Assembly (NCBI RefSeq): GCF_963678425.1
Contig: NZ_OY782853.1
Location: 310,001 to 374,000 of the forward strand
Source: an uncultured Bacteroides sp.
GTDB lineage: Bacteria > Bacteroidota > Bacteroidia > Bacteroidales > Bacteroidaceae
Direction of reading: 5' to 3'
DNA length: 64,000 nucleotides
Shown here piece after piece: positions 26,770 to 35,771 of this stretch. The notes beneath the pieces were generated by a model. That model saw only the letters and a list, made by a program, of their open reading frames with translations. It was not told the DNA's origin and did no database searches. Numbering within the stretch: position 1 is the stretch's first letter; each line of letters starts with the position of its first letter. Position numbers and translations under genes: made by a program.

Positions 26770-27150
26770 TCAGAAAAATCTGGGTTTAACAAAGAAATAG
26801 GCTATAATCCCGGCAAGTATAACGCCAATGGAATTTGCTGCAAAGTCAAGCCAGTCACCACCTCGGTAAGTAGTGCAATATTCTTGCAAAAGTTCAATAC
26901 AACCGCTGAATAAAACAGGAAATACTACAGCTCCGATAAAGATATGAGTTATTTTAAATCGGTTAAGGTGGCTTCTCATGTATTCAAGCCAAAATATGCC
27001 AGACAGACCAAAATACATGCAGACATGAACCAACTTATCAAAATTATGTACTTGATCAAATGGAGTCTTGGGCGGTTTAAAAAATGAAAGATAAACCACT
27101 GTTAGTACTATCAATATAGAAAATGGATATTTTCTGATATTATTAATCAT
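26770..27150 (-). CDS. VanZ-family membrane protein
   Basis: A 126-aa protein with four hydrophobic segments. The DKLVHVCMYFGLSGIFW segment (about 40-56) and the later SGCIELLQEYCTTYRGGDWLDFAANSIG region match the VanZ-like pattern (H and E/Q residues followed by R-x-x-D-W-x-D-x-x-A-N). VanZ homologues are common small membrane proteins of uncertain role; teicoplanin resistance is not implied. It converges with murF and has a -7 box at 27175-27182. Confidence 0.85.
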   Translation of the reverse strand: MINNIRKYPFSILIVLTVVYLSFFKPPKTPFDQVHNFDKLVHVCMYFGLSGIFWLEYMRSHLNRFKITHIFIGAVVFPVLFSGCIELLQEYCTTYRGGDWLDFAANSIGVILAGIIAYFFVKPRFF

Positions 27151-27174
27151 GATTAATTTGTTTAGGTTGATTTA

Positions 27175-27182
27175 CAAAAATA
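27175..27182 (-). promoter_or_regulatory. -7 box of the VanZ-like gene
   Basis: The minus strand reads TATTTTTG, a perfect TAnnTTTG, about 25 bases upstream of the ATG. Confidence 0.45.
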
Positions 27183-27248
27183 CAAAACTTTTTTTATTTT
27201 TCATGATTTAAAAAAAGGAATCTAATAACCCTGTAAGAGAAACACAAA

Positions 27249-28151
27249 ATGTGGAAAGACTTTTTCTATTTTACTAAGACCGAGCGTACTGGATTTTATG
27301 TACTGGTAGGGCTAATTGGGGTCGCGTTTCTTATTTATTGGGTATTTTCTGTTAGTAATCTATCCACAAAAGTTAGCGAACAAATTGATGAAACAACCTA
27401 TAAGAAATTTCTGGCCTCAGTGCATCAAAGAGATAAGAACTGGAATTTTAATGATTATTATATCCACAAAAAACAAGAAATAATCCTTGCGCCGTTTGAT
27501 CCCAACACGGCAGACTCCATAACCTTCGTCCGCTTAGGGATACGTCCCTATATCGCCCGGAATATATTACACTATCGAGCCAAAGGAGGAAAGTTTCGTA
27601 CTCCGGAATCCTTTGCCAAAGTATATGGTCTTTCACCAGAACAATTCAAACTACTCAAGCCTTATATCACCATCGGCGATAATTATCTGAAGAAAGCAGA
27701 TTCTCTCCGCCAGTTCATGGCCAAAACAGAACGAGATACTCTTAGATTCTACAAATATCCTGAAGGAACAGTTATCAGTCTGGATGAGGCTGATACTACC
27801 GAACTTAAAAAGATTCCGGGAATTGGCAGCGGTACAGCGAAAAGGATTATTGCCTATCGCCAACAACTTGGTGGTTTCTATAAAGTAAGTCAGTTACAGG
27901 AAATTTCTCATCTTTCAGCAGAACTGAATAAATGGTTCTTTATCAAAAAAGAGCCAATCCATCGGATAAACCTAAATAAATTTAATATCGAACGCTTAAC
28001 CTCGCATCCTTACATAAACTTTTATCAGGCAAAAGTAATCGTGGATTACAGAAAGCAAAGGGGAGTTTTAAAAAGCCTCAAGGAGTTGTCTTTATATGAA
28101 GAATTCACATCTAAAGACTTTGAGCGATTAGCCCCTTATGTATGTTATTAG
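27249..28151 (+). CDS. Membrane-anchored helix-hairpin-helix (ComEA-like) protein
   Basis: A 300-aa protein with one N-terminal transmembrane helix (about 15-37) and three or four helix-hairpin-helix repeats. They start DPNTADSITFVRLGI (about 83-97), LDEADTTELKKIPGIGSGTA (about 179-198) and LNKFNIERLTSHPYI (about 239-253). The second repeat has the classic IPGIGSGTAKRI hairpin that binds DNA backbone. ComEA-like proteins bind DNA outside the cell membrane, but in Bacteroidetes the role is not established. The stop overlaps the stop of the convergent lolD gene by four bases. Confidence 0.82.
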   Translation: MWKDFFYFTKTERTGFYVLVGLIGVAFLIYWVFSVSNLSTKVSEQIDETTYKKFLASVHQRDKNWNFNDYYIHKKQEIILAPFDPNTADSITFVRLGIRPYIARNILHYRAKGGKFRTPESFAKVYGLSPEQFKLLKPYITIGDNYLKKADSLRQFMAKTERDTLRFYKYPEGTVISLDEADTTELKKIPGIGSGTAKRIIAYRQQLGGFYKVSQLQEISHLSAELNKWFFIKKEPIHRINLNKFNIERLTSHPYINFYQAKVIVDYRKQRGVLKSLKELSLYEEFTSKDFERLAPYVCY

Positions 28152-28798
28152 ATAATCAGTCCGTCTAACATATGGATTGTTCTGTCAGTAATCCTGGCCA
28201 AGCCTTCGTCATGAGTGACTATAACAAAAGTCTGTTCAAATCTATCCCGAAGGTCAAAAAACAACTGATGCAATTCATCTTTATTACGAGTATCCAAACT
28301 GCCGGAAGGTTCATCAGCCAGAATCACTGAAGGATGATTAACCAGAGCACGAGCAACAGCAACCCGCTGTTTTTCTCCTCCTGAAAGCTCATTCGGTTTA
28401 TGAGTGGAGCGTTCTGCTAATCCCATAAAGTCTAAAATCTCTTTAGCTCTTGAGGTCGCTTCTTTGGTAGATATTCCAGCAATAAATGCCGGGATCATAA
28501 CATTCTCAAGAGCGGTGAATTCCGGTAACAGTTGGTGAAACTGAAAAACAAATCCAATATGCTTATTACGGAATGAAGCCAATTCCTTTTCTTTCATTCG
28601 GTTAATTTCCAGACCGTTCATATTTACTATTCCCGCATCAGGCTTATCCAGCGTTCCCATAATCTGAAGCAAAGTTGTCTTCCCAGCGCCACTAGGACCA
28701 ACAATACTCACCACTTCACCTTTGGCTATTTCCAAATCAATACCTTTTAGTACTTGAAGATCACCAAAGCTCTTAGTTATTCCTTCTAATTTTATCAT
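28148..28798 (-). CDS. lolD: ABC transporter ATP-binding protein, LolD-like
   Basis: ATPase of 216 aa, close in pattern to LolD, which with LolC/E releases lipoproteins from the inner membrane. Walker A is VGPSGAGKTT (about 35-44), signature LSGGEKQR, Walker B VILADEPSGSLD. No permease gene is adjacent, as is common for lolD in Bacteroidetes. The second of two consecutive ATGs (28798) gives the family N-terminus MIKLEGITKSF; 28801 is the alternative. Its exact partner is unproven. Confidence 0.88.
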   Translation of the reverse strand: MIKLEGITKSFGDLQVLKGIDLEIAKGEVVSIVGPSGAGKTTLLQIMGTLDKPDAGIVNMNGLEINRMKEKELASFRNKHIGFVFQFHQLLPEFTALENVMIPAFIAGISTKEATSRAKEILDFMGLAERSTHKPNELSGGEKQRVAVARALVNHPSVILADEPSGSLDTRNKDELHQLFFDLRDRFEQTFVIVTHDEGLARITDRTIHMLDGLII

Positions 28799-28962
28799 CA
28801 TGTTCTAATTCTTTTTATCACAGATTCTGCCTAATGCATCCGAAAACTGCCAGCGTATAACTTGCTATTCAGGTTGTAGGTACCATCCCTTGTTCTTCAA
28901 CGATTAAGAACGCTCTATTTTTTTTACCCAGTAAAAGCAGTTCATTGTTCTCTACTATACCA

Positions 28963-31095
28963 CTAACTCTTCTTAAACCATTTATAAAACCACTGCCCCA
29001 TCTTGTCATAATTCAGAGATTCATTGTGTCCACGAGGATCTGAAAATGTTATATTTTCCTGAGGATCTCCATACTGATCCGGATAAATAATCAATAAACT
29101 ATTATTGGAGAAGTATTTAGATAGTTGAGAAGGTAGACGTTCAAATGAAATATCATAAGATATTGACCCTTTACGGGCACTGACAATTACTAGAAGATGA
29201 TCAAAGTTTACCTGTCCGGTAAGTAAAAGCAGGTCATTCCAGTCGGCCAGTTCTGTATACTCACTTCTTATCCCCTTGAATCTTTTACTGATTAATACCT
29301 TGAGACAATCCAACGTCTGGGGATGCGAAAAGAAGTGTACCCTACAGCCCAGCTGATCGCCCATACGACAAATCTGATTTACCCATCTCGTAAATCCGGC
29401 TTCATACTCTGCTTTTGGAGGAACTGCGACAATAATCCGACGAAGTGTATTAACAGGCATCAAACATTTTGCAATCATAACCTGCCGATGAGTATTTTTT
29501 AGTAAGTTTTCAGCAGTCAATCCAAAGAATGAATCCACGATATTTAACTTACGGTGAAGACCAATCACGATATCAGACACATTATATTCTTTGATGGTGT
29601 GGATAATACCAGATGCAATATTCAAATCGTATCTACTAACCGTATGCATCTCAACTTCTGCAGCAGCTGCAATCATAGCTGATTTCTCCAGATATTTTTC
29701 ACCCTGAGCTTGTTTAACTTTTGAGCTATGATGATCATTTACTACGTTCAAAGCAATTAGCCCATCTTTTCTCTTAGGATTTTTAAAAATCAATGCAAGA
29801 TTGACAAGATTCACAATTGTGTCCGGATTTGATATTGGGATCAGAATATTCTCGTCTGTTTTTATTTCGCCAGTCTTTTCATGGGATTCATTATTCATTG
29901 CAATATTTCGCGCAGCGCGTTCGGTTACAAAAGAACTTATAATACAAGTGACAAGAATCATTATTACCGTTCCATTCAGAACATCGTCATTTAACAATCG
30001 TTCTCCGTTACTCATGATAATTCCGTGCCCAATCAATACAGCAGCGAGTGATGCAGCTACCTTTGCGCTGCTTAATCCAAACATGATTCTCCTGTCATTG
30101 GTATTCATTCTAAAAATCTTCTGAGTAATCCCCGCAGAGATCCATTTACTAATTGTGGGTACAATAGTAATCACAGCTGCAACCTTAAGCGCATCTCCCC
30201 CTGTAAAGAAACTACCTACATTAATCATCATCCCTACTCCAATAAGGAAGTAAGGTATAAAAAGAGCATTACCTACAAATTCCACATGATTCATTAACGG
30301 AGAAACATGTGGTATCAAACGATTAAAAACTAATCCTACTAAGAAAGCGCCCAGAATTCCTTCCAGACCGGCCAATTCCATAATCCCCCCTCCAAGAAAG
30401 AGCATAGCCAGGACAAAAACATACTGCATTACATTATCTTCGTACTGGCGAAAGAACCATCTTCCTATTCTGGGGAAAAAGAAAATAATAACAAAACTGG
30501 TCAATGCAATCTTAGCAAGAAGTATAACCCAGAACAAAGAATCAACTGTTCCCTTAAACATTCCTGCAATTACTACCAGAACAAACAATGCAAGAGTGAC
30601 AGTTATTGCTGTGCCTCCAACCGTAATATTAACGCTTTTTAAACGACTAAGTCCATAACGGCTAATTATAGGATAAGCAATTAACGTATGAGAGGCAAAC
30701 ATACTGGCGAGTAAGATCGAGGTAAATAATCCATAGTTTAGAAGGGTCATTCCACTGAAAACACCTAATAACATAGGAACTGTAAAGGTTATCAATCCAA
30801 AAATAAAAGCTTTATCCTTGTTCTTCTTAAAATCAGCCATATCCATTTCAAGACCAGCAAGAAACATGATATAATACAGGCCTACTTTACCAAACAACTC
30901 AAAGCTACTATCACGTTCCAGGATATTAAAGCCATGTCCGCCAATAATCACACCGGCCAATATCATTCCTATTATATGAGGAATATGCAAACGGTCCAAT
31001 AATATCGGGGCAAAAAGAATTATTGTCAGTACTAAGAAAAAGATCCAAGTAGGATCCGTTATAGGTAGTTGTAAACTTAAGTCAAACAAATGCAT
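28963..31095 (-). CDS. CPA2-family cation:proton antiporter with C-terminal USP-like domains
   Basis: A 710-aa inner-membrane transporter. Residues ~15-400 form about twelve helices of the Na+/H+ exchanger fold, with MFLAGLEMDM (about 76-85) and LEGILGAFLVGLVFNRL (about 243-259) as family signatures. The cytoplasmic part (about 425-690) resembles one or two universal-stress-type nucleotide-binding domains (for example ILIPISNPDTIVNL near 421 and RRIIVAVPPKAEYEAGF near 553) instead of a TrkA-N domain. Potassium or sodium exchange for protons is likely, with nucleotide control suggested by the USP part. Specific ion and ligand are unknown. Confidence 0.88.
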   Translation of the reverse strand: MHLFDLSLQLPITDPTWIFFLVLTIILFAPILLDRLHIPHIIGMILAGVIIGGHGFNILERDSSFELFGKVGLYYIMFLAGLEMDMADFKKNKDKAFIFGLITFTVPMLLGVFSGMTLLNYGLFTSILLASMFASHTLIAYPIISRYGLSRLKSVNITVGGTAITVTLALFVLVVIAGMFKGTVDSLFWVILLAKIALTSFVIIFFFPRIGRWFFRQYEDNVMQYVFVLAMLFLGGGIMELAGLEGILGAFLVGLVFNRLIPHVSPLMNHVEFVGNALFIPYFLIGVGMMINVGSFFTGGDALKVAAVITIVPTISKWISAGITQKIFRMNTNDRRIMFGLSSAKVAASLAAVLIGHGIIMSNGERLLNDDVLNGTVIMILVTCIISSFVTERAARNIAMNNESHEKTGEIKTDENILIPISNPDTIVNLVNLALIFKNPKRKDGLIALNVVNDHHSSKVKQAQGEKYLEKSAMIAAAAEVEMHTVSRYDLNIASGIIHTIKEYNVSDIVIGLHRKLNIVDSFFGLTAENLLKNTHRQVMIAKCLMPVNTLRRIIVAVPPKAEYEAGFTRWVNQICRMGDQLGCRVHFFSHPQTLDCLKVLISKRFKGIRSEYTELADWNDLLLLTGQVNFDHLLVIVSARKGSISYDISFERLPSQLSKYFSNNSLLIIYPDQYGDPQENITFSDPRGHNESLNYDKMGQWFYKWFKKS

Positions 31096-31171
31096 AGGCT
31101 GAGGATATTATTTAAATTGCATTTCTTACGCAAAAGAACAAAAAAAACAGGAAATAACAAAGAAGAGTTTT

Positions 31172-31198
31172 CAAAAAGAATTCTGTGAACAGAATTCT
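31172..31198 (-). terminator. Rho-independent terminator of the lamin-tail gene
   Basis: A perfect 9-bp stem (31177-31185 with 31190-31198) and TGAA loop is followed on the minus strand by TTTTT. It lies 20 bases after the stop codon at 31218. Confidence 0.8.
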
Positions 31199-31217
31199 CT
31201 GAAAAAGGCAACAACAT

Positions 31218-33074
31218 TCATCTGACCAGCGCGAAGGGAATTTTATATCTTTTCATTTCGCCGGTTGTGTTATGAATCTCAATATAGGCTATATAAAGAC
31301 CTACCCGACACATATTCGAATTCTGTTCTTTTCCATCCCATTCAATCGTTCCATCGGCTGATAATTCATTATTCTGAACCAGGGAGCAAATTTCACGTCC
31401 AGATGCCTCAAAGATTCTGATATTAGCCATAAACCCTTCCTTTGAAAGCGAATAATGAATTTGTAGCTTATTATTTTCACTATCTGTTGGCGAAAAAGAG
31501 TTTTTCTCCAACCAGAAATTCGCATTGACACCAGAGGTTGTTTGTTCAGTACATCTATTGGGAAGTCCCGGCGTTCCATATCCAGATAAGAAAGCGGCAG
31601 AGGCCCAGTTTAAAGGATCAGTAGAAATAAGTCCTGGTGCTTTTTTCTCTAAAGAAACTCCACGTTTGTCTTCCAATAAAGTGGTATGCATAGATTCAGA
31701 ATAGGCCATTTCATCGAGCAAATCTCCCTGATCCGATAAAAGAAATAAAGTGCCCTTTTCTTTGGAAAAATCAGGGAATTCGGGTATTTCCACCCCATGA
31801 GAAGCATCACAGTTGTATTGTGATGAAACAACAGCCTTCCTTTTAGTAAAAAACGCATCGGAATGCTGAGGAAAGCTCACCGGATATTTACTCAAAGCAA
31901 TAGGCAAAGAATGAGTTCCATCGTCTTTCAGGAAAGAAAGATATAGTTGATTATAGGATAATATTTTATCTGAAATATTCGATAATTCAATATAGGCAGC
32001 TCCTCCTTCACGAGGATTGAAGAGAATCTCATTAAAAAGAACATCGCCAGCCTCTATCTTTTCAGGAAGCAATGTTTGCAACTCAATGGGGGCCAGCAAC
32101 TGATTTCCTGAAGCATCTAATAAATCATGCAATTCAAAATCGGTCTTTTCACCGGCCTTCAAAGGAGATTTCAAGACTAGTTTTACATTTCTTCCACGAG
32201 GATAGTCTGGTATCGCCTCAGCAAATGAGAGACCTTCCTCCTTACTGCTATAATTATTTAGTTTAGCAAGAGATGAAACATTCATCGGCTTACTGAAATT
32301 TAGAACAAGTGTATCCGGAGATTGCAAGAAAAAAGAGAGAACTATAATAGAATTCTTATCCGGGAAACTATTTCTCACAGAATTTACAGCTCCGGGAGTT
32401 CCTCCCTTAGCATCATTAGTCGCTTGCCAGTTGGATGCATCATTTGAAAGATTATTCGGATCAATACATTCTAATGAATATCCCCCCTCTTTCTTATTGC
32501 TATCATTGTACCAGGAATCAGAATATTCCACCCAGGAAATCAGATTTCCCTGTGCATTCTCGAGCCAAAGAAGTTTTCCTGTATTCAGCAATGTAGGAAA
32601 AGAAGGAACCCCTGTAACGGATATTCCACTTGCTGTCCAAAGGTCTTTATATTTTTGATTGCAAAGAATGGCATATTTCTTTGATTCTATAGTTATTTCA
32701 GGAAGCGAATACCGTTTCCCATCATAATAGAATACACTATTCTTGAGAGAAACAAGCGAATCTGTCCGATTATATAATTCGATATATTCAGACTCAGGAA
32801 GTCCATTAACATTATTAGGGTTTGCCATTATCTCATTAAAGACAACAGAGCCAAAGCCTGGAGATGGCGTTTCAGACAGGTGATCAGAGAATATTACGCC
32901 GGGTAATTGACCGGCAACTTGTGTAGTTTCACCGTTTGGTAATGTACTGAACAAACTGACGTCCCCTTTCCAAATTGAATTTAAACTAAAAATTCCACCC
33001 AAGAAAGATTCATTGACATGTGAAAAACAGCAGAAAGAGTATAAAAAACAGATAATAAATGTAATTCTTTTCAT
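31218..33074 (-). CDS. Secreted lamin-tail-domain (LTD) protein
   Basis: A ~618-aa exported protein of unknown function. The signal peptide MKRITFIICFLYSFCCFS begins at 33074; an upstream ATG at 33146 would place ~24 odd residues before it. Two lamin-tail-like domains are visible: one from GFGSVVFNEIMANPNNVNG (about 73-91) with ESEYIELYNRT, and one from AGDVLFNEILFNPREGG with AAYIELSNIS (about 345-370). An Ig-like segment lies between them. The last ~80 residues resemble a FlgD/T9SS-type beta tail (IRIFEASGREICSL). LTD proteins in bacteria are often surface proteins or linked to secreted nucleases. It is divergent from asd. Confidence 0.8.
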   Translation of the reverse strand: MKRITFIICFLYSFCCFSHVNESFLGGIFSLNSIWKGDVSLFSTLPNGETTQVAGQLPGVIFSDHLSETPSPGFGSVVFNEIMANPNNVNGLPESEYIELYNRTDSLVSLKNSVFYYDGKRYSLPEITIESKKYAILCNQKYKDLWTASGISVTGVPSFPTLLNTGKLLWLENAQGNLISWVEYSDSWYNDSNKKEGGYSLECIDPNNLSNDASNWQATNDAKGGTPGAVNSVRNSFPDKNSIIVLSFFLQSPDTLVLNFSKPMNVSSLAKLNNYSSKEEGLSFAEAIPDYPRGRNVKLVLKSPLKAGEKTDFELHDLLDASGNQLLAPIELQTLLPEKIEAGDVLFNEILFNPREGGAAYIELSNISDKILSYNQLYLSFLKDDGTHSLPIALSKYPVSFPQHSDAFFTKRKAVVSSQYNCDASHGVEIPEFPDFSKEKGTLFLLSDQGDLLDEMAYSESMHTTLLEDKRGVSLEKKAPGLISTDPLNWASAAFLSGYGTPGLPNRCTEQTTSGVNANFWLEKNSFSPTDSENNKLQIHYSLSKEGFMANIRIFEASGREICSLVQNNELSADGTIEWDGKEQNSNMCRVGLYIAYIEIHNTTGEMKRYKIPFALVR

Positions 33075-33103
33075 TAGATCTAGATTTATATTGCAAAATG
33101 TTA

Positions 33104-33111
33104 TACTTTTG
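33104..33111 (+). promoter_or_regulatory. -7 box of asd
   Basis: TACTTTTG matches TAnnTTTG. Transcription would start near 33118, which excludes the in-frame ATG at 33098 and supports 33182 as the asd start. Confidence 0.6.
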
Positions 33112-33181
33112 CAGTCAAATACATACCAGTTGTAAAGGTATGACAAAAAAGGTATTAATTACAACAAAAAGAAAAGAAAAG

Positions 33182-34189
33182 ATGAAAGTAGCTATCGTTG
33201 GCGTTAGTGGAGCCGTTGGACAAGAGTTCCTTCGTGTGCTCGATGAAAGAAATTTCCCTATGGATGAATTAGTATTATTCGGTTCCAAACGTAGCGCCGG
33301 AAGTAAATACACTTTCCGCGGTAAGGAAATCGAGGTCAAACTATTGCAACACAACGATGATTTTAAAGGTGTAGATATCGCCTTTACTTCAGCCGGAGGC
33401 GGTACTTCATTGGACTTTGCAGAGACTATTACTAAATATGGTGCTGTAATGATTGACAATTCCAGTGCTTTTCGTATGGAAAAAGATGTTCCTTTGGTTG
33501 TTCCGGAAGTAAATCCTGAAGATGCAAAAGATCGTCCTCGTGGCATCATAGCAAATCCGAACTGTACAACCATACAGATGGTAGTAGCGCTAAAAGCTAT
33601 CGAAAAGATATCTCACATTAAAAAGGTACATGTGTCAACTTATCAGGCAGCAAGTGGTGCAGGTGCAGCTGCAATGGATGAACTTTACGAACAATATCGC
33701 CAAGTATTGGCCGGTGAGAAAGTTACTGTTGATAAGTTTGCCTACCAACTGGCATTTAACCTCATTCCTCAGGTAGATGTCTTTACTGATAACGGTTATA
33801 CAAAAGAAGAAATGAAGATGTATAACGAAACACGTAAAATTATGCATTCTGACATTGAAGTCAGCGCAACTTGCGTACGTGTTCCATCATTAAGAGCTCA
33901 TTCTGAGAGTACCTGGATAGAAACTGAACGTCCTGTTTCTATAGAAGAAGCGCGCGAAGCATTCTCAAAAGGTGAGGGACTAGTTCTACAGGATAATCCA
34001 GCAAAGAAAGAATATCCAATGCCTTTATTCATTGCAGGAAAAAATCCTGTATATGTTGGCCGTATCCGTAAAGACCTCTCAAATGAGAACGGTTTAACCT
34101 TTTGGACTGTAAGTGACCAAATTAGAAAAGGCGCAGCGCTTAATGCTGTTCAGATAGCTGAGTACTTGATTAAAGAAAAAAATATTTAA
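33182..34189 (+). CDS. asd: Aspartate-semialdehyde dehydrogenase
   Basis: Reduces aspartyl phosphate to aspartate semialdehyde with NADPH, toward lysine, diaminopimelate, threonine and methionine. The N-terminus MKVAIVGVSGAVGQEF carries GxSGxVG for NADP. The catalytic Cys lies in IANPNCTTIQM (about 123-133). STYQAASGAGAAAMDEL (about 151-167) and RVPSLRAHSES with the active-site His follow. Length 335 aa is typical. Longer in-frame starts at 33098 and 33140 are rejected because of the promoter position and family N-terminus. A strong terminator follows. Confidence 0.97.
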   Translation: MKVAIVGVSGAVGQEFLRVLDERNFPMDELVLFGSKRSAGSKYTFRGKEIEVKLLQHNDDFKGVDIAFTSAGGGTSLDFAETITKYGAVMIDNSSAFRMEKDVPLVVPEVNPEDAKDRPRGIIANPNCTTIQMVVALKAIEKISHIKKVHVSTYQAASGAGAAAMDELYEQYRQVLAGEKVTVDKFAYQLAFNLIPQVDVFTDNGYTKEEMKMYNETRKIMHSDIEVSATCVRVPSLRAHSESTWIETERPVSIEEAREAFSKGEGLVLQDNPAKKEYPMPLFIAGKNPVYVGRIRKDLSNENGLTFWTVSDQIRKGAALNAVQIAEYLIKEKNI

Positions 34190-34234
34190 TTGAGCCTTGG
34201 CATTAACATTGCCATATTTATTATTAAAAACATC

Positions 34235-34282
34235 AGAAATTTGTGTAAAAAGGTCAAACCTTCTACACAAATTTCTTTTTTT
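34235..34282 (+). terminator. Rho-independent terminator of asd
   Basis: A 13-bp perfect stem (34235-34247 with 34264-34276), with a further inner AAGGT/ACCTT pairing, is followed by a run of seven T. It separates asd from the hdr-flx operon. Confidence 0.88.
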
Positions 34283-34287
34283 CTATC

Positions 34288-34316
34288 TACATTTGCAACA
34301 TGAGGGTTGCAAATGT
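34288..34316 (+). promoter_or_regulatory. Promoter and operator-like inverted repeat of the hdr-flx operon
   Basis: TACATTTG at 34288-34295 is a perfect TAnnTTTG -7 box. It overlaps the left arm of a perfect 11-bp inverted repeat (ACATTTGCAAC at 34289-34299, GTTGCAAATGT at 34306-34316) with a 6-base spacer. The dyad is centred near the expected transcription start, a position suited to a repressor. A 5'-end RNA hairpin is the alternative. The binding protein is unknown. Confidence 0.6.
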
Positions 34317-34367
34317 ATGCCCCTTTGTAATCCGATTTACTATTAACTAATATATTCTCAAGTAAAC

Positions 34368-34931
34368 ATGGAAAACATTAACAAGATTTCCGGAGATTTG
34401 CTCAAGTATACCAGTGTAGATGTGTCTCACTGTTATCAATGTGGTAAATGCACTGCCGGATGTGTTCTTGCTTCAGAAATGAACTTTCCGCCAAGTTATC
34501 TGATGCGACTGTTGCAGACAGGGACAGAAGAAAACTATGACCGGATACTTCGTTCCAATACCATTTGGCTTTGTCTGAACTGCGAGAATTGCTTGGGCCG
34601 ATGCCCCATGGAGATTGACATCCCTAAAGTGATGGATTATCTTCGTGAACAATCTCTTAACAAGAAGAAGCTTCATCCCGATGCTAAACCCATTGTCGCT
34701 TTTCACAGATCATTTCTTGATTCGATTAAGTACACCGGCCGGCTTTATGAGGTTGGATTGATTGCCGGATTCAAAGCCCGTTCTTTCCGTTTGACCCAAG
34801 ACCTGAAACTTGCTCCTAAAATGTACCTGAACGGAAAATTGAACCTTATGCCCGAAATGATAAAAGATATAAAAGGTGTAGAAAAGATTTTTTCTAAGAC
34901 GATTGATAACCCAAAGACTAAAAATAAATGA
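34368..34931 (+). CDS. hdrC: HdrC-like iron-sulfur protein
   Basis: A 187-aa protein like the HdrC subunit of heterodisulfide reductase. Two [4Fe-4S] motifs are intact: CYQCGKCTAGC (Cys22, 25, 28, 32) followed by CLNCENCLGRCP (Cys69, 72, 75, 79). It should pass electrons between HdrA and the catalytic HdrB. First gene of a seven-gene operon; the stop overlaps the hdrB start by four bases. The organism is not expected to contain CoM/CoB, so the physiological disulfide or thiol partner differs from the methanogen one. Confidence 0.9.
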   Translation: MENINKISGDLLKYTSVDVSHCYQCGKCTAGCVLASEMNFPPSYLMRLLQTGTEENYDRILRSNTIWLCLNCENCLGRCPMEIDIPKVMDYLREQSLNKKKLHPDAKPIVAFHRSFLDSIKYTGRLYEVGLIAGFKARSFRLTQDLKLAPKMYLNGKLNLMPEMIKDIKGVEKIFSKTIDNPKTKNK

Positions 34932-35767
34932 AAATAGGTTTTTACCCGGGTTGTTCACTCAAAGGATCATCCCGTGAATACAATGAATCGGTAGTAGCGA
35001 TTGCCAAAGCTTTAGATATTGAATTAGTGGAAATCAAAGACTGGAACTGTTGTGGTGCCACAGCTGCCCATTCAATGAATGAAGAACTCTCACTTTCACT
35101 TCCCGCAAGAATATTGGCATTAGCAGAAGCTCAAGGATTAAAAGAAGTTGTAGTTCCATGTGCTGCTTGTTACAACCGATTAATGGTAACTCAGCATGAG
35201 CTTAAAGACGATAAAAAAAGAAGCAGAGTTACTGATATAATCGAAATGCCCTACAGCGGCGATCTAAAAATCATTAATGTACTTCAAATGTTGGAAACTT
35301 ACGCCATGGATAAAATCAAGGAAAAAGTAACCAAACCATTTGCACACAAAGTAGCCTGCTATTATGGATGTTTGTTAATACGTCCACACAAAATATTACA
35401 ATTTGACCGCGTTGAAGATCCACAAAGCATGGATGCCATGATTAAGCTCATTGGCGGGAATCCTATTGACTGGGCTTTCAAAACAGAATGTTGCGGAGCA
35501 GGATTTTCTGTTTCACGCACGGACCTGGTGGCTAAACTATCCGGTAATATTCTGCAAGACGCTGCCGGCCGCAACGCTGAGGCAATTATCGTAGCCTGCC
35601 CGATGTGCCAGTCAAATCTGGATATGCGCCGTGGAGCTATCAATGAGACTTTAAGTAAACCCTCTGACATTCCGGTAATCTTCATCACTCAGGCTATTGG
35701 TCTTGCTTTAGGAGTTAGCCCTAAAGAATTAGGATTGGAACGTCATTTTGTAAATGTAAAATTGTAA
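34928..35767 (+). CDS. hdrB: HdrB-like heterodisulfide reductase subunit with two CCG domains
   Basis: A 279-aa protein expected to carry the disulfide-reducing site. Two cysteine-rich CCG domains are present: Cys9, Cys41-Cys42, Cys79 and Cys82 (CX31CCX36CXXC), then Cys148, Cys188-Cys189, Cys224 and Cys227. This is the ligand pattern of the non-cubane [4Fe-4S] clusters of HdrB. No membrane segment is seen, unlike HdrE/D systems. Overlaps hdrC by four bases and precedes hdrA by 4. The substrate is not known; in Desulfovibrio a DsrC-type protein has been proposed for the related complex. Confidence 0.92.
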   Translation: MKIGFYPGCSLKGSSREYNESVVAIAKALDIELVEIKDWNCCGATAAHSMNEELSLSLPARILALAEAQGLKEVVVPCAACYNRLMVTQHELKDDKKRSRVTDIIEMPYSGDLKIINVLQMLETYAMDKIKEKVTKPFAHKVACYYGCLLIRPHKILQFDRVEDPQSMDAMIKLIGGNPIDWAFKTECCGAGFSVSRTDLVAKLSGNILQDAAGRNAEAIIVACPMCQSNLDMRRGAINETLSKPSDIPVIFITQAIGLALGVSPKELGLERHFVNVKL

Positions 35768-35771
35768 TAAT

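Noticed and set aside
26770..27150. VanZ-like gene as a glycopeptide-resistance determinant
   Set aside because: No vanA, vanH, vanX or vanS/R genes are near, and VanZ-like proteins are common in susceptible bacteria.
33098..33181. Upstream in-frame ATGs for asd
   Set aside because: The first ATG precedes the promoter's -7 box (33104-33111), and the added residues do not match the family N-terminus.
34235..34282. Riboswitch ahead of the hdr-flx operon
   Set aside because: The hairpin with T-run follows asd closely and reads as its terminator; it lies upstream of the operon's own -7 box.
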